Source: Folioceros fuciformis | Taxonomy: Eukaryota; Anthocerotophyta; Anthocerotopsida; Anthocerotales | Direction of reading: 5' to 3' | Assembly (NCBI GenBank): GCA_049999805.1 | Contig: JBNGIO010006037.1 | Span: 62,001 to 126,000, forward strand | Length of the DNA: 64,000 nt | In this document: in pieces, positions 33,912 through 46,029 of the stretch | Position numbering within the stretch: position 1 is the stretch's first letter | How the letters are laid out: the number at the start of each line of letters is the position of its first letter | The notes under the pieces: generated by a model | What the model was told of the DNA's origin: nothing | Database searches by the model: none | Seen by the model: the letters and a program-made list of their open reading frames with translations, nothing else | Translations under genes and position numbers: made by a program

Positions 33912-36900
33912 TTTCGCGCAGCTTCAAACCTGTGCTCAACGATAATCTGTGAGCGCGTCCCAGGGGCCGGGCCTCCAGACTCCAGTGTAGTGATGCATTC
34001 CGAGCGCCCCTGCTCCCTCATATGTACGCCACTGGCGTATCCTCTATCCGGAAGTGTGCGAGCTGCCCCACACTACACGCTCCGCGCCTCTCTCTCCCTG
34101 CTGGATGCCCCTCCTATCTTTCCCGATTTGGGCACTGGCCGACGTGCAACTTGATGACGCAAAATGCCTTGCCTCGACTGCACTGCACAGATCGCGCAAG
34201 TGGGCATCCCGCATCCCCCTACACTGCCTGCCACAGCTCACCGAATGAACATCCAAGTACAGAGATGCGAAGCTCCGCGACCCGGCGCCCTCCAACATTA
34301 ATATGCGCACGGTCCCAGAGCTGTTATCCAACACCTATACTGTAATGTGCATATATCCATACACAGTTACTCCGCCCGTTCCGGCGAGCAAGAGCTCCCC
34401 CAGTTCCGAGTTCCAGAGCATCGTGCTGAGCACACGAGGTTCGAGAAATATCTTCTTCCCTGACCCCGTGAAAGCTCGAGTAGCACTGTATGTACATTGC
34501 ATAAGTGCATTCCCAGTCTACATGTACTTCGTCTACCCCAGCCGTCACCGGTCGGGAACAACGCTAAGGGCTGGCCGTGCAACCGCAACATGGAAGACTT
34601 GGGCCGTCCAGCACCTACCCACGCAGGTGCGAAACGAGAGCGGAGACGGCGGAGCTGGAGGATTGGAAGGGAATGTGCTATCACATGTTGTCGATGGTGA
34701 TGTACGCCCGCCATTGCATCTGTACCCAGCTATGGAGTGTACACACGTGTCCCCATAAAGGTCCCCCAGCGTACATAAGTTCGACACTGTGTGCATTTCA
34801 ATGTGATTTGCAGGCGGTAAACATGAGAATCCTCAGCGCAAGACTTCTGGACTCTGTCAAACTACCATGTGCCTACAAGATTTCTTCGGGGACTTGAATG
34901 GCTACAAGAAATAAGGCAACCAAATGGGTTGCTCAGTTCGTCACGACAGAGTCACAGCAACGTGCCTGCGGTCGCTCTTATGTGCCTGTTCAAGTCAAGG
35001 GTCACACGACATCCCGATGCAAGCAAAGGAGCACGAGGAGTGCAAAACCTTCAAAGCACGCATGCAATGCCCCGCTACCTCCGAGCTAAGACCCTTTATA
35101 TGGATGTTTGAAAAAAGTTCGGCGAGGCGAGAGGGATCAGGTCTTGCCCCTTCCGTACATGAAACAAGCACAATACCAAGAATAGTCTTGGAACAAAAGC
35201 AAGCAACGTGTTCAGCGAGACCCAAGATTAAACGTGGATCAAATGTCAGCTCGAACTTTCGCTCGAGCCACTGCATCATCTCACACCTCCGAATCAATTC
35301 CATCTCAACTTTCTGACCAACAAGCCGAAGACGAAATCAGGCTATCATGATGGTCTTGGCAGTGTCCGAACAACAGCTTGGGAATGCGAGAAACCCGAAC
35401 AAGATTGGATACCCTCATGTCATTTGCTGTGGCGGTATCGAGGGCCGGCAGTAACTTCCTTTTCCTCACCATGGGATCACCTTCCTGGTCATCCCAACAA
35501 GTAGATAACGACTTCGAATTCATCTGACAATCATGCTGGTGCAGCTCTGCTGTACCTTTTCAGACCAAGGTGTTTGAACCAAACAAAGCTGCTGGACTCC
35601 ATCAATCTCGTCTCTTGTTCGGTACGTGATACAAGGAAGTTCAACTAACAAGGAGCATCCATGACACCTGTACGCGTCCATTCTCGGCACCTGTGATCCC
35701 CAAGCTTGTCAAGAAGGCCAAAAAACATCCAATGAAAAACTTTGCACAAGATTTGCAGGTCCTCACTGGCTCATGGCCCAGTTGTTTTCGCGTATTTCAG
35801 TGCCTCCTTCACAGCCAGGACATCCACCTGAGGATCATAACCACAGGCCCGGGGCTTGGTCAATGATTCTGCAACCCAACCCTGCGGATGTTGGCATGAT
35901 TCTGCAACCTTGGCAGTGAATTTTCCAACCAGCTTTGTATGCAGTCTTCCCAAGGGTGCTTGCTTGTGTGCCACCTCTGCATTCAATGTTGACACATGAG
36001 AGTAGGTGGGTGTCCCTCATGGTTGCAACTGCTCAGATATTACAAATGCGTGAGCGTAGTTGTAGGCAGAAGGTGGCAAGGGTTCTATTCCTCCATCGCA
36101 GACGTAGGTGCACAAGCACAAGAAACGATATGTGCGCACCCATCAGACTAGCACCTACTGGTAGGTAGGCAGCGGCGGAAGCTTTCCTGCAAGCCCTGTA
36201 GGTGGAGGCACTTGATGCCATGTGTGCCTAAGGCTTAAACACACACCACAACTACAATTGTGCATGTTGGTTCTGTAGAACACCATACAAAGCCTATCTA
36301 TTTCACCAAATCCCTGCGGAGGTCGGTGTGGTTGCAAAGCCTTTTTACTGAACTGTGTGTGAGGACGAGGACATGCGACCATGTCCCCCTCAGGCCACAG
36401 TTACGTTTAAAAGCTTCAATGAATGAAGAAATCACAGCAGCCCTTTGACCGATGTGCTATTCCATCAAAGAGATCACTTTACTTAATTTTATGAAATTGA
36501 AAAAACAAAGATAAGATGGACAATGAGAGTTTTTATCGTTGTGGGCTATTATTTCTTAAAAAATCCTTAAAATCGTCCTTCGTTCTGGGGATAAGGCCTA
36601 GACCCGGGTTCGGCGCGCCCGACGCCGTGTCGTCTTATTTTCAATTTCCTTTTTGATGTGTCATCTGTCCCTTTTTGATGTGTCATGTCTCCCCGGACCT
36701 GGACAGGATGAGCACGTGCGGGCGTGCTCAATCTCCGAAGCAGTAAACGCTGAGGACATGGCATGCCCATCTCTGTGTCCACTCTCCCTCGTTAAACCGT
36801 GCGCGAGAGGTGGACGGATACATACCTGTATGCACAAGATTTAGCTTCTGCCGAACAGCGCTATCAAAATATAAAGTGTAGAAGAAGGGCCAACTCAAAG

Positions 36901-37238
36901 ACCTTCCATGGAACATTGAAACCTTTAGGCTACATAACAAAACTACAAACGTAACCCCACCTAGCTAATTAGAATGTTGTCAAGTCCCATCAAAACATCA
37001 ACACCAAACTTCCACGGCGTCCCCATGGCATTCCTCCGTCTGCAAACTAAGACGACGATAATAGTTGGAGGGAGCCGAAGTCAGACAGGAATTGACCAAA
37101 TCAGAGAATCCGTTTGGTGGTATACATGCGCAAACAAGTCTGAGGTGCTACCGGCGTTGGTATACAGAAAGACGCGCTTCATTTAATCTTCGGCAAAACT
37201 TGGGTGTGACACAACCAAGTACGTTGTCAGAGATTGGT
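33912..37238. other. intergenic region, about 3.3 kb
   Basis: No gene with recognisable family features was found on either strand. The first few hundred bases should include the metacaspase promoter and the last the 3' end of the serine decarboxylase gene. A very weak similarity at 35771-35842 is reported separately. Confidence 0.5.
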
Positions 37239-38786
37239 TCACTGCACGCGGCGATGATCCTGGCAGGCACAGTTGTTTGCACCCACCTCCTCAGCAACGC
37301 ATGACCCAATGACGTGGCCGTCGGGGGAACACCTGGCTCTGCTCTCGATCAGCTCAGCCAGGAACTTATCCAGCTTCTCCACATTCACGTTGGGCATGAC
37401 TACGGCGTGAGCAATTTTCCCTTGACAAGCTAGCTGCCATTTCCTCACAAAGGCCTCATCCTGCGGCCTCTCAAATACAACCGTGCTGCTCAACTCGTTG
37501 AGCATAGCTCCAACGCCAGCAGCCCGGAGACGGTCCTTGAGATAGTGGGCATTTCTAAGGCACCGTTGCACCTCCTTCTGAAATCCCCTGTAACCCTTCC
37601 GGTTCAACGTATACCAGAGGAAGATAGGAGCATGGCCGTTCCTGCTTCCCATGATTGTGGCATCCCGCGAGGCCAGATACTCCACATTCCTGGACAGAGC
37701 GTTGATGTGCTTCACCCTGGTAATCTGCACGCCACAAGGCATAGGACATCCCACAAACTTGTGTCCCGACACACTCACGCTCCCGATCGGCTTCTTGAAC
37801 GTCACCTTCGGAGCTTTCCTCACGAAAGGCATCATGAGGCCAAACAGAGCTCCGTCGCAGTGAATGTAAAATCGGTCTTCCGTGAACCCGGCGTCCTTGA
37901 GCGTCTGAATTACCAGATCCAAGTCGTCCACGGCTCCCTTCACGGTGGTCCCAATGTTGACGTTGATGATGGCGGGCCGGTCCTTCCGCGTCTCCAATTG
38001 ACAGGCAAAGTCCGCACAATCAATCTCCCCCGACACCAGCGTCCTCACCTTCACGCTCTCCATCCTATACATCCTGGCGGCCTTGAACACAGAATAGTGC
38101 GAATCACTGGACGAGTACAGGATCCCATCCGGAAAAACCTCCCTCCCGACAAGGATGCCGTGCAGGTTCCCCTCCGTTCCGCAGTTGGTAATGTACCCCC
38201 AGTACTCGTCCTTCTCCAGCTCCCACAGCCGCGCAAACCAGTCCAAAACCCCAACCTCAAACTGTCGGGAGTGCACACCGTAGTTGCTCTCAATGAACGG
38301 GTCCCCTAGGTTATTGATGGAGAAATGCTGCAGCTGCGAGAGCGCGCCGTAGTCGAAATCCAGGTTGTAGGGATATCCAAGATGGTACTTGGTCCTGTCC
38401 ACCAATGTCCGCCTATACCGCGCCAGAACCCCCGCCATGTACGCTTCCTTCTCCCCGGTGATCTCATCGTCCGCCTCCGGCTCCGTGATGCTGAAGTAGT
38501 CGTCATGCAGGTTCCTCCCGAGCACCATTGCAGGCTCAGCCGCGGCCGCACCAACCGCAGCCTGCACCGCGGGCGCCACCTTCCCGTCCTCCTCGTCCGA
38601 CGTGCTGTCAGAGCTAGTTCCCCCCTCGTCCACAGCAGGCGCAACCACCGCCCGACGAAGCTGGTACAGCGGGATTTCCTCCGGCAAGCTCTCCGCCACC
38701 AGCGTCCCGCCGATCGCGACTGCGGGATCCCCCGCAGAGCCCTTCCCGGTTCCCACCACCACCGGCTCCCCCACCGCGCTCACCAT
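37239..38786 (-). CDS. SDC: serine decarboxylase (PLP-dependent, group II)
   Basis: Converts serine to ethanolamine for phosphatidylethanolamine and choline synthesis in the cytosol. One exon of 515 codons from the ATG at 38784-38786; the frame stays open upstream, but MVSAVGEP is the first start fitting the family. After an acidic, Ser-rich N-terminus of about 90 residues come [53 protein letters not shown] and the PLP-lysine segment [15 protein letters not shown], then [11 protein letters not shown]. The Arabidopsis enzyme (SDC1) is the nearest relative I recall; older annotations call it histidine decarboxylase. No intron. Confidence 0.94.
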   Translation of the reverse strand: MVSAVGEPVVVGTGKGSAGDPAVAIGGTLVAESLPEEIPLYQLRRAVVAPAVDEGGTSSDSTSDEEDGKVAPAVQAAVGAAAAEPAMVLGRNLHDDYFSITEPEADDEITGEKEAYMAGVLARYRRTLVDRTKYHLGYPYNLDFDYGALSQLQHFSINNLGDPFIESNYGVHSRQFEVGVLDWFARLWELEKDEYWGYITNCGTEGNLHGILVGREVFPDGILYSSSDSHYSVFKAARMYRMESVKVRTLVSGEIDCADFACQLETRKDRPAIINVNIGTTVKGAVDDLDLVIQTLKDAGFTEDRFYIHCDGALFGLMMPFVRKAPKVTFKKPIGSVSVSGHKFVGCPMPCGVQITRVKHINALSRNVEYLASRDATIMGSRNGHAPIFLWYTLNRKGYRGFQKEVQRCLRNAHYLKDRLRAAGVGAMLNELSSTVVFERPQDEAFVRKWQLACQGKIAHAVVMPNVNVEKLDKFLAELIESRARCSPDGHVIGSCVAEEVGANNCACQDHRRVQ

Positions 38787-39179
38787 GTCGCCAACAGCGA
38801 GACACCAAGGTTGCAACCGAGAACTGCGAGCCTCCAAGAAAATGGCGCTCCTCCCTGACCCCCTCCGGCCCTTGCCTGCCTCCTTATGCCTGACGCCCTG
38901 ACCCCGTGAGGTGGCACGCCAAGGAAGAGCTCCCGCCGCGAATCTGCCCCCTCCACGCAAGCACCCTAAACGCGCAGATTCACCGACACGCACACACTAG
39001 AATCTGAATCCTCTGTCCCCGTAAATTAACCAACCAGAGCCTAATGTGCTGGCATTTTATTGCCAGCAGCCATTGATACAAAGCAGCCCATTTATTTCTC
39101 CTGCCTCTTCACGACTCCGTTAGCTAAGTCAATGAACGGTAACGGGAACCGGAACCGGAAGCGTTTAACACGAAATGCG

Positions 39180-39400
39180 ACAGACGGGGTTTTCTCTCTA
39201 TAATATTTTAATATTATTTTAGATGTACGATCGAGTCATTTATTTTATATTTTATACTCTAATATTCTCAAGTGTTCTTTCCTTCCAAAATACGTGTCAA
39301 GCCATGTTGATTCATTAGGGTATCTAATTAATCAAATAGATATAATTAGGTTAATCAATTGTATGTAATTACTATATAATTAGGTAGATGAGGGATAGCC
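39180..39400. other. AT-rich tract
   Basis: A strongly AT-rich block (runs such as ataatattttaatattattt) in otherwise balanced DNA, starting about 390 bases upstream of the serine decarboxylase start. It has no coding content. Confidence 0.6.
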
Positions 39401-39829
39401 AGGTACGGAACGCGTGACCCATTTAGGGTTCAGAACCATCATTTTGCGAAATGGTGGAGAGGTTTCGAGCGTGGGCGGCATGGCGACGATGGAGAAGAGG
39501 AGGACTGGGGGTAACGGCCAGAAGCAGCGTGACAAATAAGTGCCGACCTTCTAGGCTCAGTCCCGCAATTATTAGAAGTTCTCTCGTTGAGCCTAAGCCT
39601 GCGGTCAAGGTAGCTAGCCAAAGGAACTGCCTGTGAATCCACTGCTCAAAAATCAGAGTGAAAGCATTGATGGGTTGCATTGCGGTGTGAGCATATGTGA
39701 CTAGCAATCTGAGCGTGCCACGCCGGGGCTAGGTGGAGAACTTACTACGACTCGCAAACCCAGCCATTGTCCCTGTAGGATCGAGATCTGGCTGACAAAC
39801 CCCGGAGCTCAGGAAGGCAAGTTCACAAG

Positions 39830-40050
39830 TGTCATGGTGCTCCGTCGCGGGCATCAGCACGACGTCGGTGAACGACAGCGCTGGACGGTGAGCTAAGGCA
39901 CTCAGCTCAAGTGTCAGGGGAATTCCAGCAAGCTGTAGTGTCCCGTCGCGGGCATCAGGGTAGCGCTAGTGCCGGACAGTGAGCTGAGGCACTCAGCTCA
40001 AGCGACAAAGGAATCCCAGCAAGCTGTGTGACCCATTGCAAGCGCCTGGG
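39830..40050. repeat. about 97-base imperfect tandem repeat, two to three copies
   Basis: Units contain cgtcgcgggcatcag, then gtgagctgaggcactcagctcaag, then ccagcaagctgt. The first two copies are clear and the third (from about 40022) is diverged. A related phrase, tggatcgtgcagctgagcct, occurs at about 40140 and again at about 40510. Confidence 0.65.
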
Positions 40051-41334
40051 CAGCGTCGGTGCATGGAGGTGCTGAGCAGCGGGCTGGTGGACAACGGCGG
40101 ATGGACGTGTGCGTGAGTGCCTGGACCTCAATGGTGCGACTGGATCGTGCAGCTGAGCCTAGAAAGACTCAATGAGCGCAAGCTGAGGCTGCCCATGGAC
40201 TCGAATTGACTGTGGGGAAGGCCCGCTCACGGAGCTGAGGAGGTGACTGTACAGTTTGTGATCTATAAGGGGAGGACACCCAGGTGAGCCTGAACCTGTC
40301 CAGTCGTGAGCTGGAGCCAGGGATCGGCAAATCGTCTATGTGCACGCAAGGCCATCGTTGCTGCTTTCGGGACTGAGGAGCCGGGATCATGACACCGTGC
40401 TTGGATTTCGACGAGGTGCTTGGATTGTGACACTGTGCCTAGCTCATGGCGTGGTGCCTGATCGCAAAGTTGTACTTGGACTATGACACTGTGCCTGAAC
40501 CTCAACGCACTGGATCGTGCAGCTGAGCCTGGATCGTAGCGCTGGCCTGGCCTGGGCAGGCTGTAAGCAGGGGAGGGGACTTGAGCCACTAACAAAGCTG
40601 TGAGGCGGGGACAAGCACTGCCAACGTTGATTATGGAGGACACCACCGGGATCCGAATCAACACTTGCGAGGCTTTCGTGGGGACACCGACATAGGTAGT
40701 AATGTGTGTTGGACGATTGAGGGTTAGTCAGTTGATACAGACAATTGCTCTGGCTGGACATCACTGGAACATGTCGTGAGGTTGTGTGATGACGTTTTTG
40801 TATGAGATGCTGATTAGGACTGGTAAGGACAACTATTTTGTTTTTGATGGACATCCCATTTGCCTTACGGTCACGTTTATGACCACTAGACTAGCTAGAA
40901 AGTGAGTGCTCAGAATTTGCCTTATTCACACAATCTTGTTGATTGTTAGTCAACTGATCAGGTTGACGCTGTTTAGCACGGCATACGGTCATCTATGTAT
41001 TCTTCTCATAAAGACATTAGGAATGTGTAATGGAATCCCTAATAGAATATTTTCTATTATTGAAAAAAATGAAAAGTCTCATCTACTCCAAAGATTAGAA
41101 AAATCTATGGAATACCGGTACGGTCACCTTATCTTTGACTCAAAACTTTTGCTTGGTCGTATACAATTCAAATTTTTGGACATCACAAATCTGCCTCCTT
41201 CGGTCGTAGGGCGCTATCTAGGCGTACTTATGGGGACAATCCAAGGTGTGTCATAACGTTTTCTCCCTCACACGTCTTAGTCTCACTCACAGTCATTCCC
41301 TTTCCTTTTTGTTAGGGTTTGCAGTTCAGCATCC

Positions 41335-41505
41335 ATCCTCAAGATGTGAGGTCCATAGCGAACCTAGCAACAGTTATGAACCTCGTAGCATTTAGCCTTG
41401 CGTGCACATGTTTCCTCGCCTCGAGATACAAGGTTCATAACGAACCTCCGCAGCAACTATGAACCTCATAACATTCAGCATTATGTGCACATGTCGCTCT
41501 CACCT
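41335..41505. repeat. direct repeat of about 85 bases, two copies
   Basis: Two successive copies share gaggtccatagcgaacct / aaggttcataacgaacct, then tatgaacctcgtagcatttag / tatgaacctcataacattcag and end with tgtgcacatgt-like sequence. No coding content. Confidence 0.65.
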
Positions 41506-41574
41506 ACATGCACACCCCTAATTGGCCTCAGGTTCATTTCTAGGTATTCGCCACTCCACTCTACAACCTACTGA

Positions 41575-42095
41575 AGGGGATAGCAGACGTCCTTTCTGCC
41601 TTATAGTAGACGTCCCTTCCGTTACTTTCAACAGACGTCCCTTCCCCCTTGTAGTAGACATCTCTTTCGCCCCTTTCGTGCCTTTTAGCAGACATCCCTT
41701 CCGTGCCTTCCTCGCTATGCAATTAGGGTTTATAGAGATCCCTTCCATGCCTTTCAGTAGACATTCCTTCAGTGCCTTTTAGCAGACATCCCTTCCACGC
41801 CGTCCTCGCTATGCAATTACGTTCAGCAAACATCCCTTCTATGCCTTTTAGGAGACGTCCCTTCCATGCCCTCCTCACTGTGCAATTAGGTTCAGCAAAC
41901 ATCCCTTCCGCACCGTCCTCGCTATGCAATTAGGTTCAGCAAATGTCCCTTCCTCATCGTCCTCGCTATGCAATTAGGTTCAACAGACATCCCTTCTACG
42001 CCGTCCTCGCTATGCAATTAGGTTCAGCAGACATTCCTTCCGTCCCTTTCAATAGACATCTCTTCTGGGCCTTCCTTGCTATGCCATTAGGTGGA
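41575..42095. repeat. compound tandem repeat built on cagacatcccttcc
   Basis: More than ten copies of a core agacatcccttcc(g/a)tgcc occur. In the second half they alternate with cctcgctatgcaattaggttcagc to form a longer unit of roughly 60 bases, repeated about six times. Copies differ by substitutions and small indels. Apparent small open frames here are products of the repeat. Confidence 0.8.
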
Positions 42096-42424
42096 GGTGA
42101 AGAGAAGGACAAGGGTATATAAGTACGAAAGCAGGTTTGCACAACCTTAGTGGGGAATGAAATGTTCACCTTTATTTCACAGCCCATGAGAGTAAGGCAA
42201 AGTTATGAAGGGTCTCACCCCACAGCACGCACACCCCAAAGGCACTAGACAGATCCCCCATTACTGCACAGAGCAAAGGAGGCAAATGCCTGACCATGCC
42301 CATGGAGGGTCTCTGCAGGCTAGAGGGAAGGAGGCGGAGGGTGGCAGGTCCATCATGTGTGCAGGGTAAACCCTCCTCCTCCTTCATGATGTCCCTCCTC
42401 ATAGTTGATCACCCTGCGATGTAT

Positions 42425-42485
42425 ATAAACCTGATGTCCCCATGATGCATGTAAACCTAATGTCCCCGCAATGCATGTAAACCCT
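42425..42485. repeat. about 29-base short tandem repeat, two to three copies
   Basis: The phrase gatgcatgtaaacctaatgtccccg and near copies (atgtatataaacctgatgtcccca, aatgcatgtaaacccttgg) follow one another. Confidence 0.55.
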
Positions 42486-42732
42486 TGGCGATGCAAAGAC
42501 AACAGTGTTTTTTTCCAATGTGTCGAAGTCATGCTTATAAACATGCCAATGTCGTGCAAGAGCCTTGAAAAAAACTTGTGTCCTCATCGGCCCACAAGCT
42601 ATATACATAGGAAAAAATATGGTGTACTATACTGAGGTGGGTCCCGTGATGTAGGCATGTACATTAACGAGCATCTGGACTAGATTTTGAGATATATTCC
42701 TGTATGAAGTATGTATTTGGGAAGGAAAAAAA

Positions 42733-42860
42733 AGGGGTCTACCACTGTTCTAACCATTGTTCGGCCTATAAGAACCTCATAGTTAAGCGCTCTACAATGC
42801 AATCAAGACTCGGATGGGGTACCTAGAGAGGAATGCCTCTGGTGCTAGTAGCCTAAGTTT
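42733..42860 (+). ncRNA. 5S-rRNA-like sequence (pseudogene or 5S-derived mobile element)
   Basis: The plus strand resembles plant 5S rRNA along most of its length: an A-box-like segment (agaacctcatagttaagcg versus the usual agaactccgaagttaagcg) and an intermediate-element/C-box-like segment (ctcggatggggtacctagag versus taggatgggtgacctcctgg), in the right order and with similar spacing, preceded by ctaccactgttctaaccat-like sequence. It is too diverged to be a working 5S gene. It may be a relic, or part of a 5S-derived SINE or Cassandra-type LTR element. Confidence 0.5.
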
Positions 42861-43363
42861 AGGACATGGAGCAAGTTACCTGGAGTACCCAGTCCCATGG
42901 CGGCATGTCCGTTGCTAGTGGAATTAATAAATTATTATTGTTATAACAATATTCCATATAAATCTAGTCCAAAGATTGAAAAAACAACCCAAACAGATCC
43001 AAAGCGGAAAAGAGTACTAAGCCAAAGCGAAAAAGAGTATTAACCCACTTACCTCCTTGGAACATCTCCTTCGAACATCATTGTCAAAAACTAGCTATGC
43101 TTCGTCGAATCCCTAATAGCTCCTTACTTGGTCTTGGTCCAGACATTTAAATTTTCGGAAGAAACAGGCGAATTAAGAAAGTGCATTTTCTTAGCGCGTT
43201 TTACGAATCGCTACACGGGTGACGGAAATGCGGCCGTGACGGGAACCGTTTCCCGGGGAACTGTCCAGGACCGCGCGACGGGCATGACACGCTCGTGGAA
43301 GCTCGCAGCTCGGTAGGAATATATTCCAGCTGCACATTGTCTCCTGGACGCGTCCTTGGCATT

Positions 43364-45406
43364 ATGGCAGCAGCACTTGCATGTCGGGCCTCGGGGCGCC
43401 TATTGTTGCCGAGCTGCAGTTTAGGTTTGGGTGGGGCGACGAACCAGGCGGACTACAGCAATCTTGCCTTCAATGTACGTTTCTCGGGGGCTGCTGTGCC
43501 CTTGAAGGTTGTTTTTCGTGTCGTTGCGGGGAGAGAGCCCATGTGGAAACGCGGAGTTGTTGTCTCTCAACTGGGGGTGAAGGAAAGGAATGATCAGACG
43601 GCTTCTGTGGAGGTGGGCCAGGTAAGTGGCTACAAGATTGGGCAGAGTTCTGGATGGAGGAACTTCTTCATTTCACACTATGTTGTGGATTTCAGCTCAT
43701 TCGCACTGGTGGCTCATACGTGCAATTGTGTTGATGCTGCTGCAGCGAACTCTCTCCTTCGTCAAGTACCAGGGTCTTGGTAACGACTTTTTATTGGTGA
43801 GCCACCGGTGCTACTGATGGTAGGTGGCTTTGTAACCGATGGTATGGATGGTCAACTGGAGGGCATTTTGTTACAGGTGGACAATCGTGATAGCTTGGAG
43901 CCGAAGATCTCAGAAGCACAAGCCGTTAAGCTGTGTGATCGTAACTTCGGAGTCGGTGGAGATGGGGTCATTTTTGTAATGCCTGGGGTGAATGGAAGTG
44001 ATTACTCCATGCGAATCTTCAATTCTGATGGCAGTGAGCCTGAGGTTGTATTCCTGATTTGACTCACTGTTTTTCCTTCAAGCGATTGTTATTCGTTGCC
44101 AGTCATTGTGAAAGGGCTAACATGGGCTGGATTGTTTAGATGTGTGGCAATGGGATTCGGTGTTTGGCTCGATTTGTCGCCGAGCTGGAGAACACAACTG
44201 AATCTCGAAGGTGCAGCTTTGGGCTCTTAAATCAAGGGCATCTACTTTGGATGCTCAGTGGCATCGAAGTCACCTTCACCCGTGAGCAATGCAACTGATT
44301 GAGTGCTGTTGCGGTTATGGATGCAGCTATACTATACATACTCTAGGTGGCCCGATGATTCCTCAGTTAAGAGAAGGTGGTCAGGTATTTTGATACTGCA
44401 AAGTTTTGGATGAACTTGTTTGGATTGCTAGGGTTTAGGCGTTTCAGTGCAATCCTATGAGGGCGGACCACTTATCACTTCAAGATGTCTGTCCAATAGG
44501 TCTCTGTGGATATGGGGCCACCTATTCTCAATCCAGCTGACATCCCTACCAAACTCTCTGCAAACAAAGATGGCGCAGTTGTTCAAGCGCCTTTGGTGGT
44601 GGCAGGCAAGACATGGAGTGTGACTTGTGTCAGCATGGGAAATCCCCACTGTGTGACTTACGGCGAGCAAGGTGTAGAGGTATTTCCAGTTTACCTGGAA
44701 AGCCTATCGGAGGTTATTTGGTGAACAGGATCGTAGTATGTGGTTTTGTCTGACTTGTGTTGCTGGTGCTGCGCAGGGTCTTGATATTGATGCTTTGCCG
44801 CTGGCAGAAATTGGTCCACTCTTTGAAAAACACGAGGCTTTTCCAGCAAGAACTAATACCCGTGTGGACACTCACCAGACACTCACGTCTATACTTTGTG
44901 CCGTTTTCCTTTGCGTAAGCGGCTAAGAGCTTATGCAATCTTCTTTTGTTAGCAGACTTTGTACAAGTTCGTTCACGGTCACATGTGCGAATGCGGGTGT
45001 GGGAGAGAGGAGCAGGTTAGGCATTCACTTTCATCTGACATGAGCTTTAGAAGGAGGTCGATACTATCTTGGCCCTGAGGCCCTTGCCTTGTCACAATGG
45101 TTGTACAGGGCCTACTTTAGCATGTGGTACGGGTGCCTGTGCGCTTGTGGTCGCAGGAGTGCTGGAAGGCCGCATTGACAGGGTAAGGCAGTCGCAGTCG
45201 GATAGACTGCATGTGGGTGCCTGAAGCTGATGCATGTGGCACTGGACTGTTTGATGCCGTATCTGATTTCCTTCCATTCTTTTCGGCAGAAATGCACCGT
45301 CGATTTGCCTGGAGGGCCCTTGGAAATTGATTGGAGGAAGGAGGACAATCATGTGTACATGACAGGACCTGCAACAGCTGTGTTCGCCGGCAAAGCTTTT
45401 CTATAA
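43364..45406 (+). CDS. DAPF: diaminopimelate epimerase (plastid)
   Basis: Interconverts LL- and meso-diaminopimelate in the plastid lysine pathway. Ten exons join in frame: 43364-43621, 43746-43796, 43877-44044, 44140-44210, 44327-44384, 44500-44679, 44777-44861, 44956-45015, 45109-45182 and 45290-45406, for 373 residues. The first exon codes for an 86-residue Ala/Ser/Gly/Val-rich transit-peptide-like leader. Then come [41 protein letters not shown] with the first catalytic Cys, [31 protein letters not shown] and [15 protein letters not shown] with the second catalytic Cys. All key blocks are present. The exon at 44327 is only 58 bases and easily missed. Confidence 0.95.
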
Positions 45407-46029
45407 TTGCCTTTGTCGACAGTCCTATCCGCTTGATGCTGAATTGTTGATGGGAAGCTTACACTTCTCAATTTTTTCTCACATCTGTGGTGATCTTTTC
45501 ACAAAACCGTTTAAGGAATGTTTAGGACTGTCATTTGTGTTCAATGGGAAGGCTGAAGTTTCAGTCAGTCCGTAGTCGGGGAGTAGTGGAGGGTTTAGCC
45601 GTCCGACCTTGGAAAACCTGTCCATGTGACCTGGTTGGCTTTTTGCTCCACATTGCGTATCTCTGAGGAACTGCGGGCAAGGATGTTTGTTGAGCAGGAC
45701 AGTCACCGGCTGTATCACCTGTTATATAGTGAGTGGATTGATTTTATATAGCCAAGGGGAAGCAATTAGACGTTGAGTTGTAAGTGGCACGTACTGTTGA
45801 AATGTGTGGTGTTTGCCCAACTCTTGGACAGCTCCGCTTCATTTCTGTAGAATCTGTTGCGCCACAAGCATTCTTCTCTACTGAGTAACCAGCTAGGAAG
45901 ATGTGTTTTATACAATGCAGTAGGCTGTCCGCTGACCTGTTGGACTCGAGAATTCTTCATGTGGTGGAACAGCTCTGGAGAAACCTGGGCAGTCGGCAGT
46001 GCAGCATGCACCGTATGAATGCGTTGGTT
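45407..46029. other. 3' flanks of convergent DAPF and CCDC61-like genes
   Basis: Convergent intergenic region of about 620 bases. Nothing recognisable beyond presumed untranslated regions. Confidence 0.5.

Larger units (their letters stand above)
38787..43363. other. repeat-rich intergenic region, 4.6 kb
   Basis: No recognisable protein gene. It contains the AT-rich tract, four separate repeat blocks and the 5S-like sequence listed individually. The left end should include the serine decarboxylase promoter and the right end the diaminopimelate epimerase promoter. Confidence 0.6.

Noticed and set aside
34300-35320. Several open frames of 100-150 codons upstream of the metacaspase
   Set aside because: They overlap one another in several frames on both strands, which is typical of chance in balanced-GC DNA.
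36600-36700. Possible tRNA or other small RNA gene near a GGTTCG-like sequence
   Set aside because: No cloverleaf could be drawn around it and the A-box position lacks a match.
41522-41782. Small open frames in the tandem repeat, both strands
   Set aside because: They are generated by the repeat unit itself and have no start context or family similarity.
41575-42095. CRISPR-like array
   Set aside because: Units are tandem with no unique spacers, and the DNA is clearly eukaryotic nuclear.
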